Assembly: GCA_943192975.1 (NCBI GenBank)
Contig: CALPCJ010000002.1
Location: 186,001 to 250,000 of the forward strand
Length of the DNA: 64,000 nucleotides
Source: Senimuribacter intestinalis
GTDB lineage: Bacteria; Bacillota; Clostridia; Peptostreptococcales; Anaerovoracaceae
Reading direction: 5' to 3'
Position numbers and translations under genes: made by a program. Below are positions 51,610 to 60,156 of this stretch, in pieces. Position 1 is the stretch's first letter. Every line of letters begins with the position of its first letter. Below the pieces are notes generated by a model. That model searched no databases and was not told where the DNA came from. It saw only the letters and a program-made list of their open reading frames with translations.

Positions 51610-52491
51610 ATGCAGCCATCAATTAATATGGTTAGTAAATACCTAAAATCATACTTTGGAGAAAAGACCGTCAAGCTCTCCATCGACGGCGGTTTCACCT
51701 GTCCAAACAGAGACGGCACAAAAGGAAACGGCGGCTGCATCTTCTGCTCTGCCGACGGCAGCGGCGACTTTGCCTCCACGATTGAAGAGCAAATTGCCCT
51801 CCTTTCAGACAAGTGGCCGAACGCCAAATATTTGGCATATTTTCAAAATCATACTAACACCTACGCTCCGGTTGATGTTTTGCGAGATAAATTTTATGAA
51901 GCGCTGAACCATCCGCTGATTTCCGGTATCGTCATCGCCACAAGGCCTGACTGTATCGATACGGAAGTACTGGATTTGCTTTCTGAAATCAACGAAAATC
52001 ACTTTCTCTGGGTAGAACTGGGACTGCAGACCATTCACGAAAAAACAGCCCTTCTCATCAACCGCTGCTATGATTTATCGATCTACGATGAAACAATCAG
52101 CAAGCTAAACGCTCGCGGTATCAAAACGGTCGTACACCTGATTTTGGGACTTCCCGGCGAAAGTCAACACGATATGGAACGTTCTGTGCGCTACGTATGT
52201 CAAAGCGGTATCTGGGGAATCAAGCTGCACATGCTAAACGTAGTAAAAGGCTCCTCCATGGCACTTTCTCATCCAGATTACTGTTCCTTTGACTCTATCG
52301 AAGAATATGTCAACCTGGTGTGCGATTTAATTGAAATCATTCCGCCGGAAATTACCATTCACAGGCTCAGCGCCGATGCGCCCCGCAAAATTCTCATCAG
52401 TCCATCGTGGAGCTATCAAAAGCGTACAATTTTAAACAGTATTCACGCGGAACTTGCAAGACGCGGCAGCACTCAGGGCTGCAAGCTATAG
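51610..52491 (+). CDS. TIGR01212-family radical SAM protein (YhcC-like)
   Basis: 293 residues. The radical SAM cluster motif is the YhcC/TIGR01212 type: CPNRDG followed by GGCIFCS, with eight to nine residues between the first two cysteines. The TIM-barrel follows (GIVIATRPDCID, VELGLQT, HLILGLPGE). The biochemical role of the family is not settled. It starts at 51610 after AACGAGGAC and is transcribed against its neighbours. Confidence 0.92.
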   Translation: MQPSINMVSKYLKSYFGEKTVKLSIDGGFTCPNRDGTKGNGGCIFCSADGSGDFASTIEEQIALLSDKWPNAKYLAYFQNHTNTYAPVDVLRDKFYEALNHPLISGIVIATRPDCIDTEVLDLLSEINENHFLWVELGLQTIHEKTALLINRCYDLSIYDETISKLNARGIKTVVHLILGLPGESQHDMERSVRYVCQSGIWGIKLHMLNVVKGSSMALSHPDYCSFDSIEEYVNLVCDLIEIIPPEITIHRLSADAPRKILISPSWSYQKRTILNSIHAELARRGSTQGCKL

Positions 52492-52513
52492 ATTTCAACG
52501 ATTTACGATGTGA

Positions 52514-52555
52514 AAAAGGGGATATCTCAAAATCAATTTTGAGATATCCCCTTTT
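52514..52555. terminator. Bidirectional terminator between the radical SAM and glucosaminidase-like genes
   Basis: Two 20-base arms, AAAAGGGGATATCTCAAAAT and its complement, around a two-base centre. This is the most perfect inverted repeat in the window. Confidence 0.9.
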
Positions 52556-52557
52556 GT

Positions 52558-54930
52558 TTACTTGTAAGTTCTGTATGCCTGGTTTGACCACTTTGTATAA
52601 TACTTTGTTCCGTCAAAGGTACGAACACCACGAATTTTATAGTAGTAGCGAGTGCCTTTCTTCAGGCTTTTCGTATTTTTATAACTGTTTTTCACACCAT
52701 CTGTTGTCTTAAAGAACGGTGTACTGCTGTATTCTCCTGATTTTGTGCTTCTGTAAATCTCGAAATAATCCACTTTATAGCCTGCAGACTTTTTCCAATT
52801 AATTTGGATATAACCCGCTCCCAAAACAGAGGACGCCTTAATCGTCGTTGCCTGTACACCGGCAATCTTCGAAGAATAGTCTGGTTTGTATACGCAGCTC
52901 ACCTCGCTGGACCACGGAGTATAGTAGCCGATGCCGTCGACATTACGAACACCTCGCACTTTATAGTAATACGTAGCATTTTCTGTCATGTTGGATTTAT
53001 CCTCATAAGCGAAGATATCCCCCGACGCTGTAACACCGTGAGGCGCGCTTCCATATTCTTCGTTTTCACCTCTTCTGAAGACCTGATAGTAATCCATGGC
53101 ATATGCGCCGGATTTAGTCCAGCTAAGCTGAATCGTGCCTGGCACCGATACAGCCGCTGCGTTCAAAGCTGTTGCCTGCACCCCCTCTATAATCTTCTCA
53201 TTTGAAAGTTCTGGCGCTCGATAAGTTCTGTACGCCTGATTTGACCATTTGGAATAATAGGTTTTTCCGTCTATGACACGAACTCCTCGCACTCTATAAT
53301 AATATCTGGTGCCGTCTTTTAGATTTTTGGTATTTTTGTAAGTCGTTTTCGTGCCATTAGTCGTTACAAAGTATGGCGTTGTACTATAGCTTCCTGAAGT
53401 AGTACTTCTGTAAACCTCATAGTAGTCCATCTTATATCCAGCTGACTTCGTCCAGCTGACCTGTATATTGCCTTCTCCCAGAACAGAAGACGCTTTAATT
53501 GTAGTGTTTTCTACACCTTCAATCAGTTTTTCGTTAGGATCCGGCACAGCACTGGAATCCTTAACGACTGTAATATTATAAGTTTTGCTCACCGCACCAG
53601 AAGGAGCTGTAACTTTTACTGTAATCTTGTTAATACCTTCGTTTAATGTAGTATTTCCGCTGACGGAAACGGTAGCAGCACTATCATTCTTTTTAGTGCT
53701 GATGGTCAGCTTATCAACAGCACCGATGGTCTGCTTCACCGTATAATCAGTAGTAAAGCGATTAAAATCTGAAATAAAACTCAGCTTCTTCCCATCCAGA
53801 GATACCGAAATGTCATCTAAATAACAGTTGTTACTGCCACTTCCCGGTTTTGCTGCCGGCGAAGACGGCATACTTTTAAAAACCGGAATTTCAAAAGAAA
53901 ATGCTTCTGTCAGAACCTTATAATCATAGTAATTCCCATGAATAATTGCAGACTGCGTTGCCGCTGCAAAAATCGAAGTCGCATACTGATATGTGCCAAT
54001 GCCAGAAAGCCCATTCAGCACATTATATCTTTCGTAATATGAGGTATATTGATTTCGCTCAAAAAAGGTACCTGCAATATACAACGCACCACCTGTCACT
54101 GCTTTCTTCAGTGTATTCCACGGACGAAGATACGTAGTTCCTTTTCCATCCGAACCGCCGGCTGCATAAACTAATCCCTTTAGCGCTGCAGTGCCGTCGG
54201 CACTGTCAGTTGCTCCAATATTATAGGCGTTGTACAACCCGGAATACTTCTTGCCGCCATAGGTAAAGGAATGTCCGTTTATCATAAAATCGCTGCTGCC
54301 CAGTTCTAATCTTGTTTTTGATGCTAAATATACAGGACTGATACTGTATTTCTTTCCGTTATAAGTTTGTTCTGCTGCCTCAATATAATATTTCGCTGCC
54401 GTAGATGGAAGTGCAGTGGTAGACAAAATCTTCTTTACCAGATCTTCCGTCTGATAAGAGGCATCATAAAGGTTAGGCTCAAACATGAAAATAGAACTCT
54501 CATCCAGCCAGTTTCTCGGATCCATGTAAAATGCAACGGCCTGTCTGGAGGCTGCAACCCAGCTGGCTCCATCTTTTCCGATATAGGTATGGGTGTCAAA
54601 ATTATATGTACCACTCTGCACTGCCTTGTAACCTGCAGGAAAATTGTTAGAGACCAGATTGGCATTTACATTGGAGCATTGCTTATCCAGTGCCTCCGCC
54701 CAGGTATAATTCAACTGTTTGGCCTTAAATGTCCAGTTCGGATGGAGCTGATGCAATGCTCTAAGCTTTGTCTTGTAGCTTTCAGGAAAGCCTTCTGAAG
54801 TAAGCTGTGCTTCAAACTCCGCATCAGTACTACTGGCAGCAAAAACCTGCATTTGGGGTGCTATAGCCAGCACTGAGGCCACAAAAAATATAATTAAAAT
54901 TATCCTTATCAAATATAATTTAAAATTCAT
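52558..54930 (-). CDS. Secreted N-acetylglucosaminidase-like protein with beta-sandwich and three fibronectin-type repeats
   Basis: 790 residues. A signal peptide (about 1-31, ending AFAAS) leads to an endo-beta-N-acetylglucosaminidase-like region (about 35-355) related to LytB/GH73 autolysins, with RLELGSSDF around the likely acidic residue. A cadherin-like beta-sandwich (about 370-455) follows, then three fibronectin III-like repeats of about 100 residues (480-585, 585-690, 690-790), each opening with GV-x-T/A-x-IKA and ending YY-x-KWS-like. Repeats 1 and 3 are nearly identical, and repeat 2 has diverged. It probably cuts glycan strands at the cell surface. It starts at 54930 (ATGAATTTT) with GGAG upstream. 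Confidence 0.85.
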   Translation of the reverse strand: MNFKLYLIRIILIIFFVASVLAIAPQMQVFAASSTDAEFEAQLTSEGFPESYKTKLRALHQLHPNWTFKAKQLNYTWAEALDKQCSNVNANLVSNNFPAGYKAVQSGTYNFDTHTYIGKDGASWVAASRQAVAFYMDPRNWLDESSIFMFEPNLYDASYQTEDLVKKILSTTALPSTAAKYYIEAAEQTYNGKKYSISPVYLASKTRLELGSSDFMINGHSFTYGGKKYSGLYNAYNIGATDSADGTAALKGLVYAAGGSDGKGTTYLRPWNTLKKAVTGGALYIAGTFFERNQYTSYYERYNVLNGLSGIGTYQYATSIFAAATQSAIIHGNYYDYKVLTEAFSFEIPVFKSMPSSPAAKPGSGSNNCYLDDISVSLDGKKLSFISDFNRFTTDYTVKQTIGAVDKLTISTKKNDSAATVSVSGNTTLNEGINKITVKVTAPSGAVSKTYNITVVKDSSAVPDPNEKLIEGVENTTIKASSVLGEGNIQVSWTKSAGYKMDYYEVYRSTTSGSYSTTPYFVTTNGTKTTYKNTKNLKDGTRYYYRVRGVRVIDGKTYYSKWSNQAYRTYRAPELSNEKIIEGVQATALNAAAVSVPGTIQLSWTKSGAYAMDYYQVFRRGENEEYGSAPHGVTASGDIFAYEDKSNMTENATYYYKVRGVRNVDGIGYYTPWSSEVSCVYKPDYSSKIAGVQATTIKASSVLGAGYIQINWKKSAGYKVDYFEIYRSTKSGEYSSTPFFKTTDGVKNSYKNTKSLKKGTRYYYKIRGVRTFDGTKYYTKWSNQAYRTYK

Positions 54931-54975
54931 AGGTATTTCTCCTATCTTCTTCTCATGTCTTATTTTGATATTTTT

Positions 54976-55560
54976 CTATTTCTCTGGACCGATTCGCCCA
55001 TCATTGTAATGCTTGCGGCAAAGGGATACATACATGTCGTTGCCCCCGATCATAACCTGTTTGCCTTGCTTGACAAATTTGCCGTCAACAATTCTGGCAA
55101 CCATAGTTGCTTTGCGTCCACACCAGCAGATAGTCTTGATTTCTTCAATCTTATCTGCATAAATCAGCATATAATAAGATCCCTCAAAGAGCTCGTTTCT
55201 AAAGTCGTTCTTAAGTCCGTATGCAAGCACTGGAACTTCAAAACTATCCACAATTTCTACAAGTTCTTGTACATGATGTTTCTTTAAAAACTGACATTCA
55301 TCAATGCAAACACAATCAATCCTGTGTTTTTCATTTTCACGCATGAAAAGCTCTAAAATATTTGTATCCTCACCTACAATCATTGCGTCCCGCTGCACGC
55401 CAATTCTGGAGGTAATAACGCCAGTTCCGTATCTGTCATCAATAGCAGGCACCAAAGTCAGCACATGTTTTCCTCGTTCCTCGTAATTATATGCCACCTT
55501 AATCAGTTCGATAGATTTGCCTGCGTTCATTGTACTGTATCTGTAATATAGCTGTGCCAT
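54976..55560 (-). CDS. tdk: Thymidine kinase
   Basis: 194 residues, normal for type II thymidine kinase, which phosphorylates thymidine for salvage. The P-loop is TMNAGKS, DECQF provides Walker B, and the zinc lasso cysteines are in CWCGRKA and the C-terminal SLCRKHY. It starts at 55560 behind AAGGGAGGACAAC; the longer frame to 55587 covers that site. Confidence 0.95.
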   Translation of the reverse strand: MAQLYYRYSTMNAGKSIELIKVAYNYEERGKHVLTLVPAIDDRYGTGVITSRIGVQRDAMIVGEDTNILELFMRENEKHRIDCVCIDECQFLKKHHVQELVEIVDSFEVPVLAYGLKNDFRNELFEGSYYMLIYADKIEEIKTICWCGRKATMVARIVDGKFVKQGKQVMIGGNDMYVSLCRKHYNDGRIGPEK

Positions 55561-55685
55561 GTTGTCCTCCCTTTTAACAATTACCATGTATTATTTTAAA
55601 GGAAAACACGAATAAAATCAATATTAAGTCGATGGTAAATCACGGCAGAAACATGAAAATTACATCACACGAAAATTTAGATAAT

Positions 55686-55728
55686 AAAAAACAACCCTTC
55701 GGACATTACGTCAGCGAAAGGCTGTTGG
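55686..55728 (-). terminator. Terminator of the tRNA array
   Basis: On the minus strand CAAC(AG)CCTTTCG pairs with CGAAGGGTTG, followed by TTTTTTATT, directly after tRNA-Phe. Confidence 0.75.
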
Positions 55729-55733
55729 ATGAA

Positions 55734-55809
55734 TGGTGCCCAGACTCGGAATCGAACCAAGGACACGGGGATTTTCAGTCCCCTGCTCTACCTACTGAGC
55801 TATCTGGGC
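55734..55809 (-). tRNA. tRNA-Phe (GAA)
   Basis: Cloverleaf of 76 nt including an encoded CCA. The anticodon loop is CTGAAAA, and the acceptor stem is GCCCAGA/TCTGGGC. It is the last gene of the array. Confidence 0.96.
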
Positions 55810-55833
55810 ATACCACATATTCAATTATTTAAC

Positions 55834-55910
55834 TGGTGGGCCATCAGGGACTTGAACCCGGGACCTGCCGGTTATGAGCCGGATGCTCTGACCAACTGAG
55901 CTAATGGCCC
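55834..55910 (-). tRNA. tRNA-Met (CAT)
   Basis: 77 nt with encoded CCA, acceptor GGGCCAT/ATGGCCC, anticodon loop CTCATAA. The paired first acceptor base pair excludes initiator tRNA. An isoleucine tRNA with lysidine-modified CAT is possible and cannot be excluded by reading alone. Confidence 0.88.
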
Positions 55911-55923
55911 ACATATTGGATAA

Positions 55924-56000
55924 TGGTCGGGGTGGCAGGATTTGAACCCGCGGCCCACTGGTCCCAAACCAGTTGCGCTACCAAACTGCGCTACACCCCG
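55924..56000 (-). tRNA. tRNA-Pro (TGG)
   Basis: 77 nt with encoded CCA; acceptor CGGGGTG/CACCCCG, anticodon loop TTTGGGA. Confidence 0.96.
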
Positions 56001-56023
56001 TTAAGCTTAGATTGTGTCATTAT

Positions 56024-56099
56024 TGGCAGGGGCAGTAGGAATCGAACCCACGGCACGTGGTTTTGGAGACCACTGCTCTACCAGCTGAGCTATACCCCT
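56024..56099 (-). tRNA. tRNA-Trp (CCA)
   Basis: 76 nt with encoded CCA tail; acceptor AGGGGTA/TGCCCCT with one G-U pair, anticodon loop CTCCAAA. Confidence 0.96.
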
Positions 56100-56103
56100 G
56101 CAA

Positions 56104-56197
<94 letters not shown>

Positions 56198-56241
56198 AGG
56201 CTAAATAAATCTCACAATCATATACTATTCAATTAAGATGA

Positions 56242-56330
<89 letters not shown>

Positions 56331-56368
56331 TCGCTGTGGATTCAACCAACATCTGTATTTAATTTAGA

Positions 56369-56444
56369 TGGTGACCCATCGGAGATTCGAACTCCGGACA
56401 CCTTGATTAAAAGTCAAGTGCTCTGCCGACTGAGCTAATGGGTC
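56369..56444 (-). tRNA. tRNA-Lys (TTT)
   Basis: 76 nt with encoded CCA; acceptor GACCCAT/ATGGGTC, anticodon loop CTTTTAA. Confidence 0.96.
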
Positions 56445-56451
56445 ATATTCT

Positions 56452-56526
56452 TGGCTGGGGTAGCAGGACTCGAACCTACGAATGACGGAGTCAAAGTCCG
56501 TTGCCTTACCACTTGGCGATACCCCA
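56452..56526 (-). tRNA. tRNA-Gln (TTG)
   Basis: 75 nt with encoded CCA; acceptor TGGGGTA/TACCCCA, anticodon loop CTTTGAC. Confidence 0.96.
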
Positions 56527-56541
56527 AAATCATCAAATAAA

Positions 56542-56618
56542 TGGTGAGCCCACAGGGATTCGAACCCCGGACACACGGCTTAGAAGGCCGTTGCTCTATC
56601 CAGCTGAGCTATGAGCCC
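56542..56618 (-). tRNA. tRNA-Arg (TCT)
   Basis: 77 nt with encoded CCA; acceptor GGGCTCA/TGGGCTC containing two G-U pairs, anticodon loop CTTCTAA. Confidence 0.94.
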
Positions 56619-56636
56619 ACACTAAATTTGAAAAAA

Positions 56637-56710
<74 letters not shown>

Positions 56711-56714
56711 ATGA

Positions 56715-56789
56715 TGGAGCGGAAGACGAGATTCGAACTCGCGACCCTCGCCTTGGCAAGGCGATGCTCTACCCCTGAGCCACTTCCGC
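56715..56789 (-). tRNA. tRNA-Gly (GCC)
   Basis: 75 nt with encoded CCA; acceptor GCGGAAG/CTTCCGC, anticodon loop TTGCCAA, only four bases from the other tRNA-Gly. Confidence 0.96.
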
Positions 56790-56806
56790 ATGTTTGAAAA
56801 AAAAAT

Positions 56807-56891
56807 TGGTCGAGGGAGATGGATTCGAACCATCGAAAGCTCAGCTAACGGATTTACAGTCCGCCCCCTTTGGCCACTCGGGAATCCCTCG
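56807..56891 (-). tRNA. tRNA-Tyr (GTA)
   Basis: 85 nt with a long variable arm; acceptor CGAGGGA/TCCCTCG, anticodon loop CTGTAAA, encoded CCA. Confidence 0.95.
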
Positions 56892-56957
56892 ACAAAAGTT
56901 TCCAAACTTAGTCATGTTATTTGATGAATTGGAGTCAGTCTCCAACCTAATCTGTAT

Positions 56958-57032
56958 TGGAGCTGGTGGAGGGAATCGAACCCCCAACCTGCTGATTACA
57001 AATCAGCTGCTCTACCGTTGAGCCACACCAGC
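56958..57032 (-). tRNA. tRNA-Thr (TGT)
   Basis: 75 nt with encoded CCA; acceptor GCTGGTG/CACCAGC, anticodon loop TTTGTAA. Confidence 0.96.
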
Positions 57033-57052
57033 GCATTATTATGTTGAAAAAT

Positions 57053-57129
57053 TGGCGACCTGGAACGGGCTCGAACCGTCGACCTCCAGCGTGACAGGCT
57101 GGCATTCTAACCAACTGAACTACCAGGCC
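57053..57129 (-). tRNA. tRNA-Asp (GTC)
   Basis: 77 nt with encoded CCA; acceptor GGCCTGG/CCAGGTC with one G-U pair, anticodon loop CTGTCAC. Confidence 0.95.
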
Positions 57130-57232
57130 GCATTGCTTGTGCTTTTGCACCTCGTTCGCGAATCTGCGAACTCACTGCGCAGCCGGTATTCCATCTCACC
57201 GCCATTGCGCTATCTCGGTCACTGTAGGAAAA

Positions 57233-57308
57233 TGGTGGGCGTTATAGGGCTCGAACCTATGACCCTCTGCTTGTAAGGCAGATGCTCTCCCAGCTGAGCT
57301 AAACGCCC
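57233..57308 (-). tRNA. tRNA-Val (TAC)
   Basis: 76 nt with encoded CCA; acceptor GGGCGTT/AACGCCC, anticodon loop CTTACAA. It is the first gene of the array, and a 103-bp spacer separates it from tRNA-Asp. Confidence 0.96.
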
Positions 57309-57345
57309 GCAGTGTCCGTTGCTTGTTTGCTTGGCACGTTTACAT

Positions 57346-57374
57346 AGTATACTATATCTTGTGTTACTTGTCAA
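57346..57374 (-). promoter_or_regulatory. Promoter of the tRNA array
   Basis: Minus-strand TTGACA (57374-57369), 17-bp spacer, TATACT (57351-57346). It is one of the two strongest promoters in the window, as expected for stable RNA. Confidence 0.88.
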
Positions 57375-57484
57375 GCACTTTTTTAATTTTTTCTAAGCTT
57401 AGTGGAATCACCAGATTCATAAGCCGAAAATTATATTATCACATTTCTTTTTACCTGTCAACATGATTTTCGTAAGTTTTAAAA

Positions 57485-58120
57485 TTAATTTTCTCTTCTT
57501 ACTTTCTCATATCGAACGCCCTCAGAAAGCTTCTCAGCCTTTCCACCGGAAAGACCTGTGATAACTTCAGAAACCGCCGCAGTGTCCTCCGGATTAGTAA
57601 CCAGTTCAAAGGTAACCGCGTCAGCATAGACTATATTAGCAAATTTTACCGGATATGTAAAGGGGGAATTTTGTATTTTATTAAATACAGCATAATCCAC
57701 CCTGTATTCCGTCACCTGCATTTCCTGCACATCGCAGATTCCTGCCGCAGCAAGCCCCTGCTTTGCGCTGCTGGTGTAAGCACGCACCAGTCCACCGGTG
57801 CCCAGCTTAATACCGCCGAAATATCTGGTAACGACCACCACTACGTTGGTAATTCCCTCCTGCACCAGCATTTGCACCATAGGCGCTCCGCTGGTTCCCT
57901 GAGGTTCTCCGTCATCACTTGCCCACTGCACCTGAAAATGGTCGCCGAGAACCATTGCAGGAACATTATGAGTCGCGTCCTTATGTTTCTTTCTGATTTC
58001 TCCAACAAAAGCATCCGCTTCTTCCTTTGTTTCGACAGGCTTTACATAGGTGATAAATCTGGACTTTTCAATCACCTGCTCTGCCTGGCCCATTCCAAGA
58101 ACCGTACTATATAACTTCAT
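57485..58120 (-). CDS. YigZ/IMPACT-family protein
   Basis: About 211 residues with an N-terminal UPF0029/IMPACT domain (KSRFITYVKPV, HNVPAMVLG, DDGEPQGTSGAPM, VTRYFGGIKLGTGGL) and a C-terminal DUF1949 ferredoxin-like domain. The function in bacteria is not established, though the family is linked to translation or nucleic acid binding. It starts at 58120, ten bases after AGAGG, with a GTG at 58126 as alternative; it slightly overlaps the hflX end. Confidence 0.9.
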   Translation of the reverse strand: MKLYSTVLGMGQAEQVIEKSRFITYVKPVETKEEADAFVGEIRKKHKDATHNVPAMVLGDHFQVQWASDDGEPQGTSGAPMVQMLVQEGITNVVVVVTRYFGGIKLGTGGLVRAYTSSAKQGLAAAGICDVQEMQVTEYRVDYAVFNKIQNSPFTYPVKFANIVYADAVTFELVTNPEDTAAVSEVITGLSGGKAEKLSEGVRYEKVRREN

Positions 58121-59384
58121 ATTCACTTAACCTCTGATAATCTTCCTGACTGATTTCCACCTCAAACAAGGTTCCTTTTTCCACATACTCCATGGATTTC
58201 ACCTGCGTCTTTTCGCAGAGATAGGAGGAAATATCTCCCCTCGTGTACGGAATCAGCAAGCTGACTTTAACATCGGAAAAGATTCTCTCTTTGATCAACT
58301 CGATGAGAAGTTCAATATTGCTGCCTGTTTTCGCAGATACGAAGACCTGTGAGTCAGAATTTGCTATATTCGTAAGCTCTGGCACCAAATCAGTCTTGTT
58401 GTAGACCATAATCTTGTCCTTTGCGGCAGCACCGATTTCAGCAAGAACCTTGTCCGCCACATCAATATGAAAACTGTGCTCTTCGTAGGCGCTATCCACC
58501 ACGTGGAGCAAAAGATCCGCATAAAGAACTTCCTCCAAAGTCGCCTTAAACGCTTCTATCAGACTATGGGGCAGCTTGCTGACAAACCCAACTGTATCTA
58601 CCAGAATGAACTGATGACTGCTGTCTACTTTGACACTGCGGCTTTGGGCATCCAAAGTCGCAAAAAGCATATTTTTTTCAGTGACGCTCTTTTCTTCTTT
58701 GTCAGTAATAGAAAGCAGTCTGTTCATCAGTGCAGATTTTCCAGAGTTAGTGTATCCTACGAGCGCAACCACCGGCACACCGTTTTTCTCTCGCCTCGCC
58801 CGCTGTACCGTGCGTGTTTTGCGAAGTTCTGAAAGCTCATCTTTGATATCCTCCATGCGCCGCTCAATATGTCTTCTGTCTGTCTCCAGCTTTTTCTCAC
58901 CGGGACCTCTGGTACCAATTCCGCCGCCCTGCCTTGATAAGGATTTTCCAAAACCGGTCAACCTCGGCATTCTGTATTTCAGCTGAGCAAGTTCAACCTG
59001 CAGTTTACCTTCCTTAGAATCTGCGCGAGCTGCGAAAATATCCAAAATCAAAATCGTTCTGTCGATGACACGCACGCCGATGGCGTCTTCCAGATTGCGC
59101 AGCTGCATTCCAGTCAGTTCATCATTAAAAATCACCACGTCTGCCTCCATGTTAGCAGCCAGCTTTGCAACCTCTTCTACCTTGCCCTTTCCTATCATGG
59201 TTGCAGTATTGGGTCTTTCCAGTACCTGAATGACTTTGCCGAGAACTTCTGCGCCTGCCGCTTCTGAAAGTCCGGCAAGTTCCTCCATGGAATAAGAAAT
59301 ATCTTCCTTTCGCTGCAGTCCCACTAAAATTGCGCGATATGTTTCTTCTGTAATAATTTCATTATTTTCATTAAATCTAAGCAT
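58107..59384 (-). CDS. hflX: GTPase HflX
   Basis: 425 residues. The HflX N-terminal nucleotide-binding domain, the glycine-rich linker (GTRGPGEKKLETDRR), and the GTPase domain with GYTNSGKS (G1), DTVGF (G3) and NKTD (G4) are complete. HflX splits stalled 70S ribosomes under stress. The start is uncertain: 59384 (MLRFNENN) follows TATACT by six bases, which would make a leaderless transcript, while 59423 overlaps the yunB stop (ATGA) and would be translationally coupled; neither has a clear ribosome site. Confidence 0.93.
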   Translation of the reverse strand: MLRFNENNEIITEETYRAILVGLQRKEDISYSMEELAGLSEAAGAEVLGKVIQVLERPNTATMIGKGKVEEVAKLAANMEADVVIFNDELTGMQLRNLEDAIGVRVIDRTILILDIFAARADSKEGKLQVELAQLKYRMPRLTGFGKSLSRQGGGIGTRGPGEKKLETDRRHIERRMEDIKDELSELRKTRTVQRARREKNGVPVVALVGYTNSGKSALMNRLLSITDKEEKSVTEKNMLFATLDAQSRSVKVDSSHQFILVDTVGFVSKLPHSLIEAFKATLEEVLYADLLLHVVDSAYEEHSFHIDVADKVLAEIGAAAKDKIMVYNKTDLVPELTNIANSDSQVFVSAKTGSNIELLIELIKERIFSDVKVSLLIPYTRGDISSYLCEKTQVKSMEYVEKGTLFEVEISQEDYQRLSEYEVI

Positions 59385-59419
59385 GTTCTTAGTATAACAC
59401 AAAATGCACTGAAAAGTCA

Positions 59420-60082
59420 TCATGTTGCGTCTAAAATATCTTCTTTTGGCACATTTACATAACTGTCAGGCACATCGCCCACGATAACAGCCTCAGAAAT
59501 CAACACTTTATTAGTTACTTTTACGCTTTCCTTTGAAAAGGGCTGCAAAATCTGCACGCTGCTTTCCAGCACAATATAAATCTTGTATTTAGTCTGATTG
59601 ATTCCCTGACTTTCAAACTCCGTTTCAAAATCGTATTTCGTCACCGCAAGAGGTAAAAGTTTCACCTCAACTCCAAAGCCGGTCTGTGACAAAACCTTGC
59701 TGCCCAGCAGTGTTCCGTAAGAAATCTCCACGATTTTCCGATCCATAGCCTCGTACTTCTTTTGCAGGCTTTCTGCAAAAGAAGACACCATCTTATTAAT
59801 CAAACTGGTGTTAGCCTGCACCATCTGCATTTTTCCATCATCGCCGGTTTTGATGAGGAAAAGCTTATCCGCATAATCTTCGTCAGAAAAATTTTCCCTG
59901 ATTGTTTCGTTAATCAGCTCCGTCACCATGCCCCTGGCTTTCAAATGGCTGATTGCGTCAATATTTGGACCAATCTGCCGTTTTAACCCTTCTGCCAGTA
60001 TTAAACACCCTAGTGCAAAAATCAGCAGCCCTATGGCCGTTTTTTTCCAAAACCAGCCTGCCGCGGATGACCGTCTTCCCAT
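59420..60082 (-). CDS. yunB: Sporulation protein YunB
   Basis: 220 residues with one N-terminal transmembrane helix (about 13-33) and an extracytoplasmic domain typical of YunB, a mother-cell protein of the SigE regulon in Bacillus that affects spore formation. Its presence is the clearest sporulation sign in the window. It starts at 60082 with GGGAGG upstream; that ribosome site lies in the 3' arm of the codY terminator hairpin. The frame is open to 60106, but the upstream codons overlap the hairpin. Confidence 0.85.
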   Translation of the reverse strand: MGRRSSAAGWFWKKTAIGLLIFALGCLILAEGLKRQIGPNIDAISHLKARGMVTELINETIRENFSDEDYADKLFLIKTGDDGKMQMVQANTSLINKMVSSFAESLQKKYEAMDRKIVEISYGTLLGSKVLSQTGFGVEVKLLPLAVTKYDFETEFESQGINQTKYKIYIVLESSVQILQPFSKESVKVTNKVLISEAVIVGDVPDSYVNVPKEDILDAT

Positions 60083-60085
60083 AAA

Positions 60086-60128
60086 AAAACCTCCCGCTTC
60101 TGTCATAATATGACCGCTTGGAGGTTTT
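60086..60128 (-). terminator. codY terminator that contains the yunB ribosome site
   Basis: On the minus strand AAAACCTCC pairs with GGAGGTTTT, with an inner GTCAT/ATGAC stem, and a T run follows. The GGGAGG in the 3' arm is the yunB Shine-Dalgarno sequence. Confidence 0.75.
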
Positions 60129-60156
60129 GGTTACTCTAAACTATACAATTATAAGT

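Noticed and set aside
55834..55910. Initiator tRNA-Met
   Set aside because: The first acceptor pair is G-C and the anticodon stem lacks three consecutive G-C pairs of initiators. Elongator Met or Ile2 remains.
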